Below are positions 10,778 through 22,536 of a stretch of DNA of 64,000 nt, one piece after another. Within the stretch, counting starts at the first letter, position 1; the number at the start of each line of letters is the position of its first letter. The notes beneath the pieces were generated by a model. The model saw only the letters and a list, made by a program, of their open reading frames with translations, had not been told where the DNA came from and did not search any database. A program made the translations under genes and the position numbers. Source of the stretch: Pascua guehoae (taxonomy: Eukaryota; Basidiomycota; Tremellomycetes; Trichosporonales; Trichosporonaceae); NCBI GenBank assembly GCA_001600415.1, contig BCJX01000013.1, positions 62,001-126,000 of the forward strand, read 5' to 3'.

Positions 10778-12112
10778 ATGTCCTCCAGCTTGGATGTCGT
10801 CGTGTTGGGATCGGGAGGTAGGTTTGGATTCTACGATATTGCGTCCATCGCTAACGAAAACAGTGGTGGGCCTGGCGATCGCGAATCAGATGGCTGGGCG
10901 GGGGTTGAAAGTAGCGGTCGTCGCCAAGGATCTGGCAGTCGATTCGGACAGTATCGGCTTTGCAAGCCCATGGGCGGTATGTGGGCCTGGCAGATGTGGG
11001 GCAAAGACGAGGGATGACTGACACCTCAAAGGGCGCGACACGGACGTCGTGGGTCAGCAACGAGGTGGAACGGCGTTTCGACCAAGCGACGTACCAGTAC
11101 TATCAGGAGCTGGTACAAACCCTCCCCGACCTGGTGATGAAGACGCCGACGCTGCTCTTCTGGAGCGACGACCAGTCGTTGGGCGGGTTGGAGGAGAAAT
11201 GGTACAAGGAGCTGGTAGACGACGTTCGTGTAGGCTCTGACAAGTGGTTCAATGCTGATGGCGGACAGTGCCGAGCACTGGGCAAGGACGAGCTGCCTCC
11301 CGGAGCAAAGTACGGGGCATCCTACACCTCATTCACGGTCAACGCCCCGCGTTTGATCCGGTACTTGTCGGAACAGCTCGAACACAAAGGTGTGCGGATC
11401 ATTCGCCATCGGGCATCGAGCCTCGACGAGCTGTATTCCATCGCGGGCTCAAACGTCGACCTCGTCGTCAACGTCAGTGGTCTCGGCGCCCGCAGCGTCT
11501 TGGGCGTCGAGGACGCGACAGTCTTCCCCAAGCGCGGCCAGGTGGTCGTCGCGCGCGCCCGGGGGGTCAAGACGTGCATCTCTGTCGAAACCGTCGACCC
11601 GGCCTTTCCGACATGCTCAACCTACATCATCCCCCGGCCGGGTCCCGAGCATGCCCTCGTCCTCGGGGGCGTGTACGAGCCGGGCCGCTGGGAACAGCTG
11701 CCCGAGTGGGACAGGGCCGAGCGCATCTTGCGCAACGCGTACGACCTGTGCCCCGCCCTCGCACGCGGGGGTACGTCCTGGCGAGACATTGAAGTCATGT
11801 CACACAATGTCGGCCTGAGGACCGGCCGCAAGGACGGCCTCCGGCTCGAGATGGAGCACAGAAAGCTCGGACGCGGGTGGCGGTTCGCCACGAGCCTCTC
11901 GCCAAACAACGCCCGCATGCACGTCGGCAGAGACGTCGCCGTCATCCATGCCTACGGGACCAATACCGGGTGAGCCCGAGTCGTCCTCTCAAGTCGATCG
12001 TCTCTAACACCCGTGGTGCAGGTACATGAGTCATTGGGGAATCGGCCAACATGTCGCGAATATGGCCGTGGCGTATATCGGAGAAAGGGCAGGACAAAGT
12101 GCGAGACTCTAG
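10778..12112 (+). CDS. D-amino-acid oxidase, peroxisomal
   Basis: FAD flavoenzyme oxidising D-amino acids to 2-oxo acids, ammonia and H2O2. Four exons (10778-10817, 10864-10976, 11032-11969, 12022-12112) give 393 residues, all junctions GT..AG and in frame. The first intron splits the FAD dinucleotide-binding motif: VVVLGSG joins VVGLAIA (GxGxxG). The second intron precedes the GATRTSW segment that matches the family's substrate/FAD region after SPWA. Conserved later pieces are VVNVSGLGAR, YIIPRP, GLRTGRKDGLRLE and HAYGTNTGYMSHWGIG. The C-terminal tripeptide ARL fits a PTS1 peroxisomal signal, as expected for an H2O2-producing oxidase. Start chosen at 10778 because the preceding ATG (10753) is out of frame. 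A D-aspartate oxidase is the main alternative. Confidence 0.92.
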
Positions 12113-15100
12113 TGCGTCGGCCGTGTCACGAGGTATACTGGTTTGTCAATGCGAGCGAATTTCCGAGCACCCGTGTTGCGATGGATCTTGATCCCCCCGC
12201 ACCCCTTTTGTGCCAGCTACCTCTGGTGGAGATGAGATGTCTCATCAGCAATGTCATCCTTCGAGTTGTGCGATTGGGGTATCGGCGATCACGTCCCCGA
12301 GGTGGCGGCGGCGGCCTACACCTGAGAACGGGCGCGACGCAGCACGAGATTGTAGTGCGCTGGGCATGTGCGGGGGCCATGCAACTTGACCTCTGCAAAC
12401 ATGTCCCGGCATATCCGTGTTGTTACCATTCGCGTGAGCCCGTGGGCGACTCTCCGCCTCGCGTCGTCTGTGGTGGGGACGAGCTGTCTCTGACATCAGC
12501 AATTGTCAATGCTTGGAGTTGTTGATAGTTTGGCAGTGTTAGGAGCCTCCAGACAAGGCCGGTCGAAACCGGGCCAGTTACCCCCTCGTTACAGTCCGTG
12601 CACTGGGGCGACGGTGGAGAGCAGCATCTCAAGCACGCGATGGGATCATCAGATCCAGATCCAGAAGGTCAGTGGAGAGAGTGCGAAGGCAAGGTTCGCC
12701 TGTGCAGAGTGCCAAGACATGGTTCACTCGTGGAGAGAGCGGCGAATGCAAGTCTGGCCCACGGACTGTGCGAAGGCTGGTGTCAGCGTCTCGCCTACTG
12801 TACACCGACCTCTTGCCGAGCAGCGCCAGCCGTTGCCGTCAGAACGTCAATACGCTTGGGCCAAGCCATCCCTGGCAAGATCCTCTGCTGCCAAGTCACA
12901 TCCCCTTACTTCAAATAGAACAGTCTCTGGCCGCCAAGCGGCGGCGGCGCGAGCACGGTTCATTGGCGATGGCTCGGAAACCAAACGAATGACGCATTCT
13001 TGGCGTGACCTAAACCGCTCGGACACGGTTTCCTGTACGCTGCGGTCCGAGTGCAAAGGGCGTGACCCCCGCAGATGTCGGGTGGCGTCGCATCCGAGAA
13101 GGCGTGCCCCACTTGACAGACATTGTTTGAGTGCACGGATTCTACTGCGCTCCTCGCTACTTTTTTCACCCGGTGGGCTTGTGTGCAATGGCAGTCCAGA
13201 GCGCAGGAATTCTCCGCGTACTGTACCGACGAAGCACGGGGAGGCCGTGCTGGGACAGTTGTGTGGTACGTGCGCGTTCTTGACCTCCGCGGGTTGTCTG
13301 GGCCGGTGGCCCGTGCTCGTCCACAGTCAGCTGTCCGTTAAGAGTCACGTTGCAGAGTGGTGCGATCCGATAGTCGTTGCGGTATTGCCGCACCTCGGGT
13401 AATACGTCCCGTGAGCCATCAGCCAGTAACACAAGCAGTATCTCGACAAACATTGTCACGAGTGAGACCAATCGAAGAAGAACGTTAGGAGACACTCTGG
13501 TTTGTCTCTCGACAAACACCAGAATCACACTTGCTGTCGGTCGTTGGTTTCCAAACAAGGCAAAGGTGGTGGCGAACTACGGCGCGAGGTTGCTTGTTGG
13601 CTTACGCAACTCGTGCTCATCAGGTCGAAACCTGTTAACCTGAAGCCTTGTACCCTGGGGCGGACCCTCCGCCGCAGCAAAATGTCTCAGAAGGGCTCTT
13701 GCTGCGACCCTCTTGCGTCAGCGGGACCTGCAGGGGAGAGAGCAGATGTCAGCTGGCCCTTTCGTTTGGGCTATTTTGACAGGCGGGAATACTTTGCAGG
13801 CCAGAGGAAGAGTTGTTGCTAAAAACACACGATGAGGGGGAAGCTGGGATAACCGCCCTGGAATCACATTTGCGGCAGTTGGAAAACTCGCCGACACTGG
13901 GGGCCTCTTCCGTCCCTGTGCCTGGTCATGTCCAAACGGCCGTGCGGCGTACACGGGGCGGTAACAGGTCCGTACACCTACCTGTATGCACAAATATACC
14001 TGGTCTGTGGCCAGAGAGGACTCTGGGAACATGCCCCAAGGCCGACGTCGACAAAGAGAGGTCGTTGTGCCTATGAGGACAGGGGGCGGTATGCGAAAAG
14101 CTAGAATACGGTCGGGGAAGGTGCAAGGTCGACGGTGCCGCAAGTGGAGTTTTTTCGTCTGTTGACAACGAGTGGGCACCCGAACTGAGGCCCGAATAGC
14201 CCGTCCACGGAAAACGTTCAAAACTTGAGTCTTTAGGCGGACGAGCCGCGTTTGGGTGTACGGTGTGCCAAGGGTGCCGCGTGCCGTACGTGCCGAGTAA
14301 AGAACGCGCCTTGATCAGGGACAGGATGATATAAAACCTTGCCCTTTCCCTGGGATGCGCCACTAGCACCCTCCTCTTTTAGGCACCCCAAGATCAGCAG
14401 GCGGCCTACGCCCGGCAAGTGGTGCCAGGCAGGTGGTGGTGTACTCTTCCCGGACCATTTCGGCATGGTACGCACGGTCCCCGCCTAACAAAATTAGCTT
14501 CCGCTCTGTCCTTTTGGGTGCGTCAAAAGCCAAAGGGAGGGGGGGGGGGTGCGAGAATCCTGACATCATTGATGCGCAGGTTTTTGCAGGGACCCTGGTT
14601 CCAATTAAACCCTGGAGACTCTGCGTTTCCCTGTGGCGTTTTATGCCGAGCGTGACGGTGACATGGACCTTGTGCCATTCTTGGTACTCTGCATTCTCTT
14701 GGCCACGCGCTAACACCCCCCCGCGTCGCCCGATCGCAACAAAAAGCAAGGGACGGGGGAAAAAGGACACGCCAACTATAGTGCAAAGCTGCAGTAGTGT
14801 GGGCCCGGTACGCGGGGTATGATGAAACACTCCCACCTGCAGTCCTCAGGAGGAACACAGAGAGGATTCAGGACAAGGACCCATGATCATGGATTGCAGC
14901 CCATGCATTGCATGCATTGCTGCATCAGACCAGAGACCAGTCGAGGTACAAACAAACATTTTGACTGCGCACCCATGACGCCTCTGTTACCACAAGACTG
15001 TGGACTGTACCACAATCGCCGCGCCGCGTGATGCGCGTGAGCCAATCTCAGTTTTTCGTTTCGTTGCTCCCTCCCTCCCTCCCTGCCTTGCCTCTCCCTT

Positions 15101-15574
15101 TTGTCCCTTGCTCGCTCTCCTTCCTTGGTCCTTCCTTTGTCCTTCTTCCCCCCCGGGTGCACACGGCGGCGGCGGCGCGTGTCAAGAGGTTGATCCAGTG
15201 AATCAAGTGATCCAGTGACCACCCATCCACCCACCACACCACACGTACCTATCATACCGCGCTACGCCAGGCCCCACCACTCGCCCCAGAACACATCCCA
15301 CTCACTCACCCACCCAACCACCCACCCGCAGCCCCGGCTTGTCCTACAGTGCTCCCTCCCTGGCTTCCTCCCTGTTGGCCTCCCTCTTCCCCCCCCCCCC
15401 CGCGCGCTCTGATCGTCATTTCATTTCCTCTCCTCGCCCTTGCTCTCGTTTCTCTTTATCACCACCACGCTCGCCCAACGCGGCACACTCGTCACTCTTT
15501 TGTCCTTGCATCCCACCACAACCACAAATCACCTTTTTTCCTCGACTTCTTCCACTTCACGCCCACCCCTCACC
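12113..15574. other. 3.5-kb gene-poor stretch
   Basis: No supported gene. Several long open frames (for example a 299-codon frame at 12503-13402 on the plus strand) have no family resemblance, overlap frames on the other strand and look like GC-driven chance frames. The last 600 bp (about 14950-15574) are strongly pyrimidine-rich (CCCTCC, CACCACC tracts, a C-run near 15390) and are the probable promoter and leader of the polysaccharide lyase gene. Confidence 0.5.
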
Positions 15575-17429
15575 ATGGGCCGTTTCTCCGCCGCCTCGTT
15601 GATCGTGGCCGCCCTTTCCCTCACCCCCACCGTCCTCTCGTATACAAACTACCCCGCCGAATTCGTCGAGCCCGACTATGTCGTCGAGTTCCAGTACCCA
15701 AAATCGACCGTCTACGCACAACAGACCATTGTCCAGTGGGCCAACCAGCTCTCAAAGGACGGACCTTGGGGTGAGCGCGACCCCGCGCCCGCGCGCGTTT
15801 CGTGATGAGATAGGGGGGGGCATGGCTGACTGGATCACAGCTGTGACTGGCAAGAAGTACCTTCCCCCATCTGGCGACGACCACGACTACCTGAGTTGGG
15901 CTCCTTAGTGAGTGTTACCGTCATGCATCGCCGCCACCTTTCCTTTGCTAACGTCCCAAGCTACTGGCCCAACTGCACCAATGCTGGCAACACCACCGAG
16001 CTGACTGTTGATGAGAGTACGTTTTCGGTTTCAACACGCGTCGGGCCGCCCCTTCCCGTCGCGTCCCGTGTTGCTTCTCTTGTTCCACCTTGCCCCCAAT
16101 TCGACTGACTCTACGCCCACAGTGCACAAGCAGTGCGACTATTTCAATGTCGACGGCAAGCTCAACCCCGAAGCGCGTGAGATCAACAACATTGGCGACT
16201 TTGACGACATGGCCAACGCCGTCATGTACAACGCACTCGCATGGGCCATTACCCGCTCTTCCCTCTACTCGCACCGCTGCGTCGAATACATTGACTCGTG
16301 GTTCCTCAACCAGGCCACGTACATGAACCCCAACCTCAACTACGCCCAGCTGCGCGGCGGCCCCACCGGACAGGTTGGCGTCCACACTGGTATCCTGTAA
16401 GTCAACGAGGCATGCATGCATGCATGCATACATACGACCCTGCGCCCGTCTAACACACACAGCGATCTCAAGGCCATGACCAAGATCGCGTCTGGTGTTC
16501 TTATTCTTCGTGATGGCAACGCCGACGGCTGGAACTCGACCATTGACGGACGCTTGCAAGAGTGGACTGCCAAGTACATTGAATGGATCACGACCAACAC
16601 GGTTGCCCTGCAGGAGCGCGCGTCTCTGAAGTGAGTTTGAGGCACGAGCTTGAGCTACGAGTTTGAATTTTGCGGGCAAGTGCTCACCCTACTTTTAGCA
16701 ACCACGGCACCTACTACTTTGCCCAGCTCGCGTCACTCCACCTCCTCAACAACGACAAGCCCAACGCCGCGAGCACTGCCGAGACATACTTTACCTCGCT
16801 CTTCCAGACCCAGATCGCGGAGAACGGCGACCAGCCGCTCGAGAGCGTCCGTACGCGTCCCTACCACTACCTGGCCTACAACTTGGCTGGTATCATGGTG
16901 AGTAAGGGGTTGTTCGGCAATCACCATTGGTGATCATTGTGCTAATCGACAGACTGTTGGCCGCATTGGCAAGTACGCGGGATATGATGGCTACGGCACG
17001 GTTTCGACCGCTGGTGGCACCATTGCCAAGGTTGCCGAGTTTGCGATGCAGTACCCGGTTGGCACAGAGGTGCCCGACGAGCTGTACCCGCCCATTGAGG
17101 CCGTCGCCGTCGAGTTGGGTGACCCCGACAATGCGTACGCCAACTGGCTCAACTCTGCGTCCAAGGGCATGTACATTCTGGATGCGTGCTACTTCTGGAA
17201 CCAGCCTCTTGCCGACGTTCGCGAGTCGCAGCCGACCCCAAACTACAATGTCACCTTTGCCGAGCTCATTTCCGGCGCCACCGTGACGGGCACCTACACG
17301 GCTGGTGTCCAGCCAACCGGAGGAACCAACGACGACAAGCAGTCGGCGTCGAGCAAGAGCGCGTCCATCCCGGCCTGGGCCACCATTGGCGCCATGGGCC
17401 TTGCGTGGTCGTTTTACCACATGGGATAA
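15575..17429 (+). CDS. Secreted alginate-lyase-family protein (polysaccharide lyase-like)
   Basis: Predicted extracellular protein of the fungal alginate lyase (Pfam Alginate_lyase, alpha/alpha-toroid) group; the true polysaccharide substrate is unknown and need not be alginate. Seven exons (15575-15770, 15841-15907, 15961-16016, 16123-16396, 16463-16630, 16699-16897, 16953-17429) encode 478 residues with consistent phases. A signal peptide (about residues 1-21, ending VLS/YTNYPAEF) is followed by the toroid helices. Family landmarks are GDDHDYLSWAPYYWPNC, FDDMANAVMYNALAWA, MNPNLNYAQLRGGPTGQ, LKAMTKIASGVL, NNHGTYYFAQLASLHLL and ARTRPYHY-type RTRPYHYLAYNLAG. The NHGTYY and RPYH segments hold the likely catalytic Asn/His/Tyr/Arg. 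The C terminus ends in a Ser-rich stretch and a short hydrophobic tail, possibly a GPI signal. Confidence 0.87.
16408..16430. repeat. (GCAT)n microsatellite in an intron
   Basis: Five GCAT units lie in the intron 16397-16462 of the lyase gene. Confidence 0.8.
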
Positions 17430-17954
17430 ATAATATGAGTTTTCGTTGGATAGACGACTGTTTAATTCGTCGTCCCTTTTCGTATGGGGCAGCAGGGGAC
17501 ACTTGCGGTGGGGACACTTGAGTCTGGCACTTTTTTTTTATTCTTCCTGCACGCGGGTCGTTGCAAGAGGCGTCGGCCAAGCCTTCTCCCTCACCACGGC
17601 CTGTTCATTTCGCATATGCATTATATACACGGTTTCTGTCTATAGCACGCACACTATGGCTAGTATGGACCACCGTCTCGTCAACAGACGCACCGCAGCG
17701 TGTGTGGATAAGAGGGCCTTGATGCAGAGACGCGGCGTGGCTTGTGCTCGTCTTCATTCCTCACACGCTCCTGACACCATCGATGTACTTCGGACGCCAT
17801 CTACTATACTTAGAAACGAACAAGATCTCCTTGGAGACGGACGCCATCTACTCTGCAGGCACATGCAATCTACATCAAAAGCCCATGTAATCTACAGCGA
17901 TACGGATGCCATCTACTCGGCTGCCCATGCAATCTACTTCAAAACCGATGCCGT
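17430..17954. other. Intergenic between convergent genes, with degenerate short repeats
   Basis: 3' flanks of the lyase and of the TPR-type gene. From about 17780 to 17960 a short motif close to GACGCCATCTACT / CATGCAATCTAC recurs imperfectly six or more times. No gene supported. Confidence 0.5.
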
Positions 17955-19832
17955 CTACTTGCCGCAGCACGACTTTGTCGCACTGGGCTTGACGGTTCGG
18001 CAGTAGCACGACGACTCGACGGGGACATCGGCGACGGCGAGGGCAATGGTAAGCTGGGGCTCGATGAGCTTTGCCTCTGCGTGGCGCCCGAGCTTGACGA
18101 GGCACTCGTAGTAGCCATGGAGTGCCCAGACATTGTTGGGATGGTGGACGGCGCGTGGGAGCGAGTCGACAAAGCCGAGGTCCTCTGCGTACGTCTTTGC
18201 TGCCTCTTGGACATTGCCCTGCTCGAGCTGGAGGGCGGCGTAGGCGTGGCGCGGCGGCTGCATCCACCCCCATGGCTCGGCGTAGATGAGATTGTCGCAG
18301 CGGCGGATCGAGTCGCGCAGGCTGTCGAACGCGGCGTCATAGTTGCGGCGGCGGTACTCGAGCTCGCCTGTGAGCATGGATTCGGCAACGGAGAGAATGT
18401 CATCCCACGAGTTGGGGTACTCGAAGCGCGTGGGGAAGATGTTCTTGCGGGCCTGGCGGAACAGGTCGCGCTCGGCGACGGCCTCGTCGACGCGGTCCAG
18501 GACCGACAGGGCCAGCGCGCGCGCATAGTGCAAGACGGTCGTGGTGACGCAGTAAAACGCGCGGTCTGTAGGGAACGCGAGCGCGAGAATGTCGTCCCAC
18601 TTGCCAAACCGCACGAGCACGTGGACGCGGTACGACTTGAACCCCTCGAGCCAGTCGGCCATGGGCGGGCTGGGAATCCGCATCAGGTCGTCGGTGAGAG
18701 ACTTTTCCATGCGCTCGACCGTCTCCATGGCCAGCGTAAACTGGCCGTTGAACATGGCCGCGTAAATGGGGAACGTATAGTCGTGCAGGCGGTAAAAGCT
18801 GTAAAAGTCGGTCGCCGACCCGAGCGCCATGTACTTTTCGTCGCCGCGGATCGCGTTTAGGTTTGTGTCAATGCACCGCCGATAGTCGCCAATGAGCAGG
18901 TCAATGTGGCCCGACATGTGGTTCAAATGTCCCCCGTCGGGGACGAGGTTGCGCAGCCGGTCGGCGCTCACAATCGCCAGCTCGGGCTTGGGCGAGAGCT
19001 CCATGAGGTGAATGTAAAAGTGCAGAATGCCCGGGTGGACATTGGACGCCGGGTCACGCAGTGCCTTTTCCAACACGTCCTGGATGTGCAGTGTACGCGT
19101 GTCCTCGCGCGGCGCGCCAGTCTGCAGGTCCCATAGCTGCCACGGCGCGAGCGCCATGAGCGAGTCGGCATAGAGCGCGGCCACGTCGAGATTGTCGCTG
19201 TACTGGTTGTACACCTTTTCCATTTCCTCAGAGTACCGCCTGTTCCAGTCGAGATAGTCGCCCGTACGGTCCGCAGGGAACCGCACAGCAACCGCACGCG
19301 CGAGCCCCTCCTCGAGCGCGTTGGTCGCGAGCCCAATGGCAATCTTGGACACGGCCTGGCACTTGTCGAGCGTCTGGTTCAGGTCGTCGCCGTCAAACCG
19401 CTCCCACTCCTTGTTATAGTTGGGACCCGCGCTGTACGCCACGCCCCAGTACGCCATCGAGCATTTCGGGTCGCAGTCGATCGCGTACCGGAAACACCGC
19501 TCGGCCTCTTCGTGGTGGAATGCGTACGACCAGATCAGACCGCGGTCAAACCACGTCTGGCACGCAGCCGACGCAGTGTTCACCTTGTACGTGTGCGTCC
19601 CGAGGTTGTACGGGTAGTCGTCCACGGGCGGCGCCGGCAGGCTGTGAGAGGTATTGTCAGTCGCGGTCATGGTGGCCGGTGGCGACGAGGCAGTGCAAGT
19701 GGGAGTGGACGTGTTCAAGTTGACGGGTTTCGAGGTCGAGTTCGAGGTGTTGAGTGGCGGGCGGTGTCGTGCCTGGCGGACGCGGACGCGGACTCGGACC
19801 CGGGCGGATATTGCCGATGATAATCGCCACAC
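17955..19832 (-). CDS. TPR-type helical-repeat protein, intronless
   Basis: Uncharacterised soluble protein of a TPR-containing family also known from bacteria. The frame from 19832 is 625 codons; an internal ATG at 19670-19668 (MTATDNTSHSLPAPP) gives 571 residues and is my preferred start, because homology-like sequence begins just after it. The longer start would add an Arg/Ser/Thr-rich 54-residue extension that could be a mitochondrial presequence. Visible helix pairs are GLIWSYAFHHEEAERCFRYA with AIDCDPKCSMAYWG (a clear TPR), NLDVAALYADSLMAL, HPGILHFYIHLMEL, MSGHIDLLIGDYRRCID and LEQGNVQEAAKTYAEDLGF. The HFYIHLMEL and GHLNHMSGHI segments are His-rich. No introns, unlike most neighbours. 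Its start lies 100 bp from the divergent enoyl-CoA hydratase. Confidence 0.85.
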   Translation of the reverse strand: MWRLSSAISARVRVRVRVRQARHRPPLNTSNSTSKPVNLNTSTPTCTASSPPATMTATDNTSHSLPAPPVDDYPYNLGTHTYKVNTASAACQTWFDRGLIWSYAFHHEEAERCFRYAIDCDPKCSMAYWGVAYSAGPNYNKEWERFDGDDLNQTLDKCQAVSKIAIGLATNALEEGLARAVAVRFPADRTGDYLDWNRRYSEEMEKVYNQYSDNLDVAALYADSLMALAPWQLWDLQTGAPREDTRTLHIQDVLEKALRDPASNVHPGILHFYIHLMELSPKPELAIVSADRLRNLVPDGGHLNHMSGHIDLLIGDYRRCIDTNLNAIRGDEKYMALGSATDFYSFYRLHDYTFPIYAAMFNGQFTLAMETVERMEKSLTDDLMRIPSPPMADWLEGFKSYRVHVLVRFGKWDDILALAFPTDRAFYCVTTTVLHYARALALSVLDRVDEAVAERDLFRQARKNIFPTRFEYPNSWDDILSVAESMLTGELEYRRRNYDAAFDSLRDSIRRCDNLIYAEPWGWMQPPRHAYAALQLEQGNVQEAAKTYAEDLGFVDSLPRAVHHPNNVWALHGYYECLVKLGRHAEAKLIEPQLTIALAVADVPVESSCYCRTVKPSATKSCCGK

Positions 19833-19932
19833 CCGGTACGACAGTCAATCGTTGCCGGGCTCCTCTTCATCTCTACCCGAATATCTTGACAACATCTCCT
19901 ATCAACCCACATCTCTGCACCTCTCGCACACC

Positions 19933-21764
19933 ATGACAGACACAGTATTCCGCACCCCGCCGCCCTCGATCCCACCCGAGGCACACATCATCGTCTCGTT
20001 CCCCGCCCCGCACATTCTCCACGTCGCCTTTAACCGGCCCGACAAGTGGAACGCCCTCAACGCCCTCGACAACCACACCCTCCACGCCGTCTGGGACTGG
20101 TACGAAAACGAGCCGTACCTCCGTGCAGCGATTCTCGGGACCACCACCCGCAAGGCGTGGTGTGCCGGCGGCGACCTCAAGGAGATGGTGAGCGGACTGC
20201 ATTGCGGCGGGTCCCTTACAGCCGACAATGGGCGCAGCTAACCAGCGCAGGCAAACACGCCCCGGCCAAAATGGCCGTCGACGGGGCTGGCAGGACTGGG
20301 CAAACGAAACTTGCGGTGTGTAGTGGCACGCAGTGGCGCGTAGTGGCGCGTAGTGGCACCTTGAGGCGTGTAGTGGTACCTTGCCGCACATCGCGACACG
20401 CCAAGCGCGCTCATCCACCTCGGACATCTACTGACCAACCCAGTAAACCCGTCATCGCAGCCGTCCAGGGCATCGCAATCGGCGGCGCAGTCGAGATGCT
20501 CACCAATCTCGACGTCGTCGTGGCCGGCGAGAGCGCCGTCCTCAGTCTCCCCGAGGCCAAACGCGGCGTCGCGCTCGCGGGCGGTGGGCTTCCCCGCCTG
20601 TTTTACATTCTGGGACGGCAAAAGGGTGAGTCGTGCTGGGTGCACGGGCCGGATGTTGGGCTGTCACTTGGCTTTTCTGGGGGCATGGAGCAGCGAGGGA
20701 CCTCTTGTGGATCAATTCCAATTTTATGGAGACATGTCGCTCTAAAGGCATGTCGCTCTGAGGGCATGTCGCTCTGAGGGCATGTCGTTCTGAAGACATG
20801 TCGCTCTCAAGACATGTCACTCTCAAGACATGTCGCTCTCAAGACGTCGCTCTCAACACATGTCGCTCTGAGGGCTCGCTCTGAAGACATGTCACTCTCA
20901 GGACATGTTGCTTTGAAGACATGTCGCTTTGACCAAATGTCGCTCTGAAGGCATGTCGCTCTGAAGGCTCGCTCTGAAGGCTCGCTCTGAAGACAGCTCG
21001 CTCTGAAGGCTCGCTCTGAAGACAGCTCGCTCTGAAGACGATGCGTTACTCTCAAGACACCGCGCCAGCCAGCACTAACCCCCAGCTGCCGAACTGCTCA
21101 TGACCGGGCGCGACATCCCCGCAGCCGAGGCGGAGCGACTGCGACTCGTCAACATGGTCGTCCCCGACGACGAGGTCGAGGCACGTGCGCTCGACATCGC
21201 GCAGCAGTCTGTGGCCAACAGTCCTGATGCCGTCTTTCTCGCCCTGTACGGTGAGTGTGAGGAGCGCGATGTGGTGTGTGAGAGGCGGCATGTGGGAGGC
21301 GGCGTGCGTACAGGCAGCATATGAGTGACGGAGTGCGTATGAGAGGCGGCGGCGGTGAATGAGGTTGCGTACGCCTAGGAACCGCCGCGTAAGAGGCACG
21401 AGCCACAAGCTCCACTCGGGCCACGTTGATTCTCGCACGCTCAGGCTTATCTTGATATGACGCTGACAGCAACCTCGGCTCGCCTGTCGGCTCACTCCTC
21501 GGTCCTCTTGTCACGAATCACTGCCCCCGGCTCAACTACATCCCGATTTGCCCCCTACGATTCACTTCCCTATTCATACCCCTGCCGCCACCGTGCACTC
21601 CAGGCCTCCGCCTCACGGAACAGCACGCCGGCTACAAAGCCATGATGAACGAGTATCTCATGTCGCGCGAGCTCTACCTGGTCCAAAAGGGAGAAAACCT
21701 CAAAGAGGGCTTGCGCGCCTTCAACGAAAAGCGCCCACCGCGCTGGGTCGACAGCAAGCTGTAA
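19933..21764 (+). CDS. Peroxisomal enoyl-CoA hydratase/isomerase family protein
   Basis: Crotonase-fold enzyme, likely in peroxisomal fatty-acid or branched-chain acyl-CoA metabolism. Five exons (19933-20187, 20251-20315, 20444-20625, 21086-21250, 21604-21764) give 275 residues, all phases consistent. Crotonase marks are VAFNRPDKWNALN, the oxyanion-hole segments WCAGGDLKEM and GIAIGGAVEML, LSLPEAKRGVALAGGG and ELLMTGRDIPAAEAERLRLVN. It ends WVDSKL, a canonical SKL PTS1 signal. Introns 3 and 4 (460 and 353 nt) are unusually long for this window; introns 2 and 3 carry tandem repeats (separate entries). Shares a 100-bp divergent promoter with the TPR-type gene. Exact reaction (hydratase versus isomerase) cannot be set. 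Confidence 0.92.
20319..20378 (+). repeat. 10-bp tandem repeat in intron 2 of the enoyl-CoA hydratase gene
   Basis: About six imperfect copies of GTAGTGGCRC (for example GCAGTGGCGC, GTAGTGGCGC, GTAGTGGCAC, GTAGTGGTAC). Confidence 0.8.
20731..21059 (+). repeat. 16-bp minisatellite filling intron 3 of the enoyl-CoA hydratase gene
   Basis: About twenty degenerate copies of ACATGTCGCTCTGAAG and shortened GCTCGCTCTGAAG forms, occupying roughly 70 percent of the 460-nt intron. ACATGT is palindromic. Confidence 0.9.
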
Positions 21765-22348
21765 GCAAGAGTGTGGGCGTGGTGCCACTGCATTACACGA
21801 GATGTAAACAAGAGCGTAGACGTGCATGCACACATTACCGGCACAACACTGGGACACGAGGTGTAAACAATCGGCGCGGTTCGCGGCCGTACCATAGTAG
21901 ATGCTTCCCGGCCTCTAGCGCAGAAATGGATGCTAGTGCGTGTTACTCGGGCGCGATTGGGGCTAGCGGCCACCGTGGGTGTGAGGTCCTGGCGCAATTA
22001 GTGCCAGAGTAGTGTGCAGATGTCGCGATGGCCTGCATGTCAGTTTTGGCAGACATCATTGCTATTGTTGACAAGCATGTACAAGAGGACGCGTTTGGGA
22101 TGCCATCCATAAACACACTGGCGATGAAACCTGGGGTAACATGCCCCTGTGGCGGGATCGGCGCTGCGGTTCCAGACCCCCGGTTATTGTTTATTTCACA
22201 AAAAGGTCGATGGCCCCGTGACCTCGTTCTCATCCACCCTCTCTCTGGATCTCTGGCCTCTGTGGAAACCCATTCGTGGCCCACAGAAGGCACAAGACCG
22301 AGGCGGTGCGTTTCTGCCCTACGGAAGCGTTGGTACCGGGCCCAAAAG

Positions 22349-22356
22349 TGACGTCA
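22349..22356. promoter_or_regulatory. ATF/CREB-type site TGACGTCA
   Basis: Perfect palindrome TGACGTCA 13 bp before the TATAAA element, consistent with bZIP regulation of the vWA gene. Factor is inferred. Confidence 0.5.
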
Positions 22357-22368
22357 GCCAAGCGCGCG

Positions 22369-22374
22369 TATAAA
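22369..22374 (+). promoter_or_regulatory. TATA box of vWA gene
   Basis: TATAAA in GCGCGTATAAACC, about 165 bp before the chosen ATG. Confidence 0.6.
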
Positions 22375-22536
22375 CCACCATACCCACCCGCAGTAGTCGC
22401 CAAGCTACCGACCGACTCTATCCCGCCGCGGCTCCATTATCTAGTCTTTCGTCTTCCCATCCACTCTGCACGCGAGGAATACACAAATACACACGCCATC
22501 GCCGCCGCCGCCGCCGCCGCTACCGCCGCCGCCGGG

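Larger units (their letters stand above)
21765..22536. other. Intergenic with promoter of the vWA gene
   Basis: No gene supported before the vWA protein. Regulatory sites are listed separately. A (GCC)n/(CCG)n run at about 22498-22533 lies immediately before the chosen ATG. Confidence 0.5.

Noticed and set aside
12503..13402. 299-codon plus-strand open frame
   Set aside because: No family resemblance, no hydrophobic or helical pattern, overlapped by several frames on both strands.
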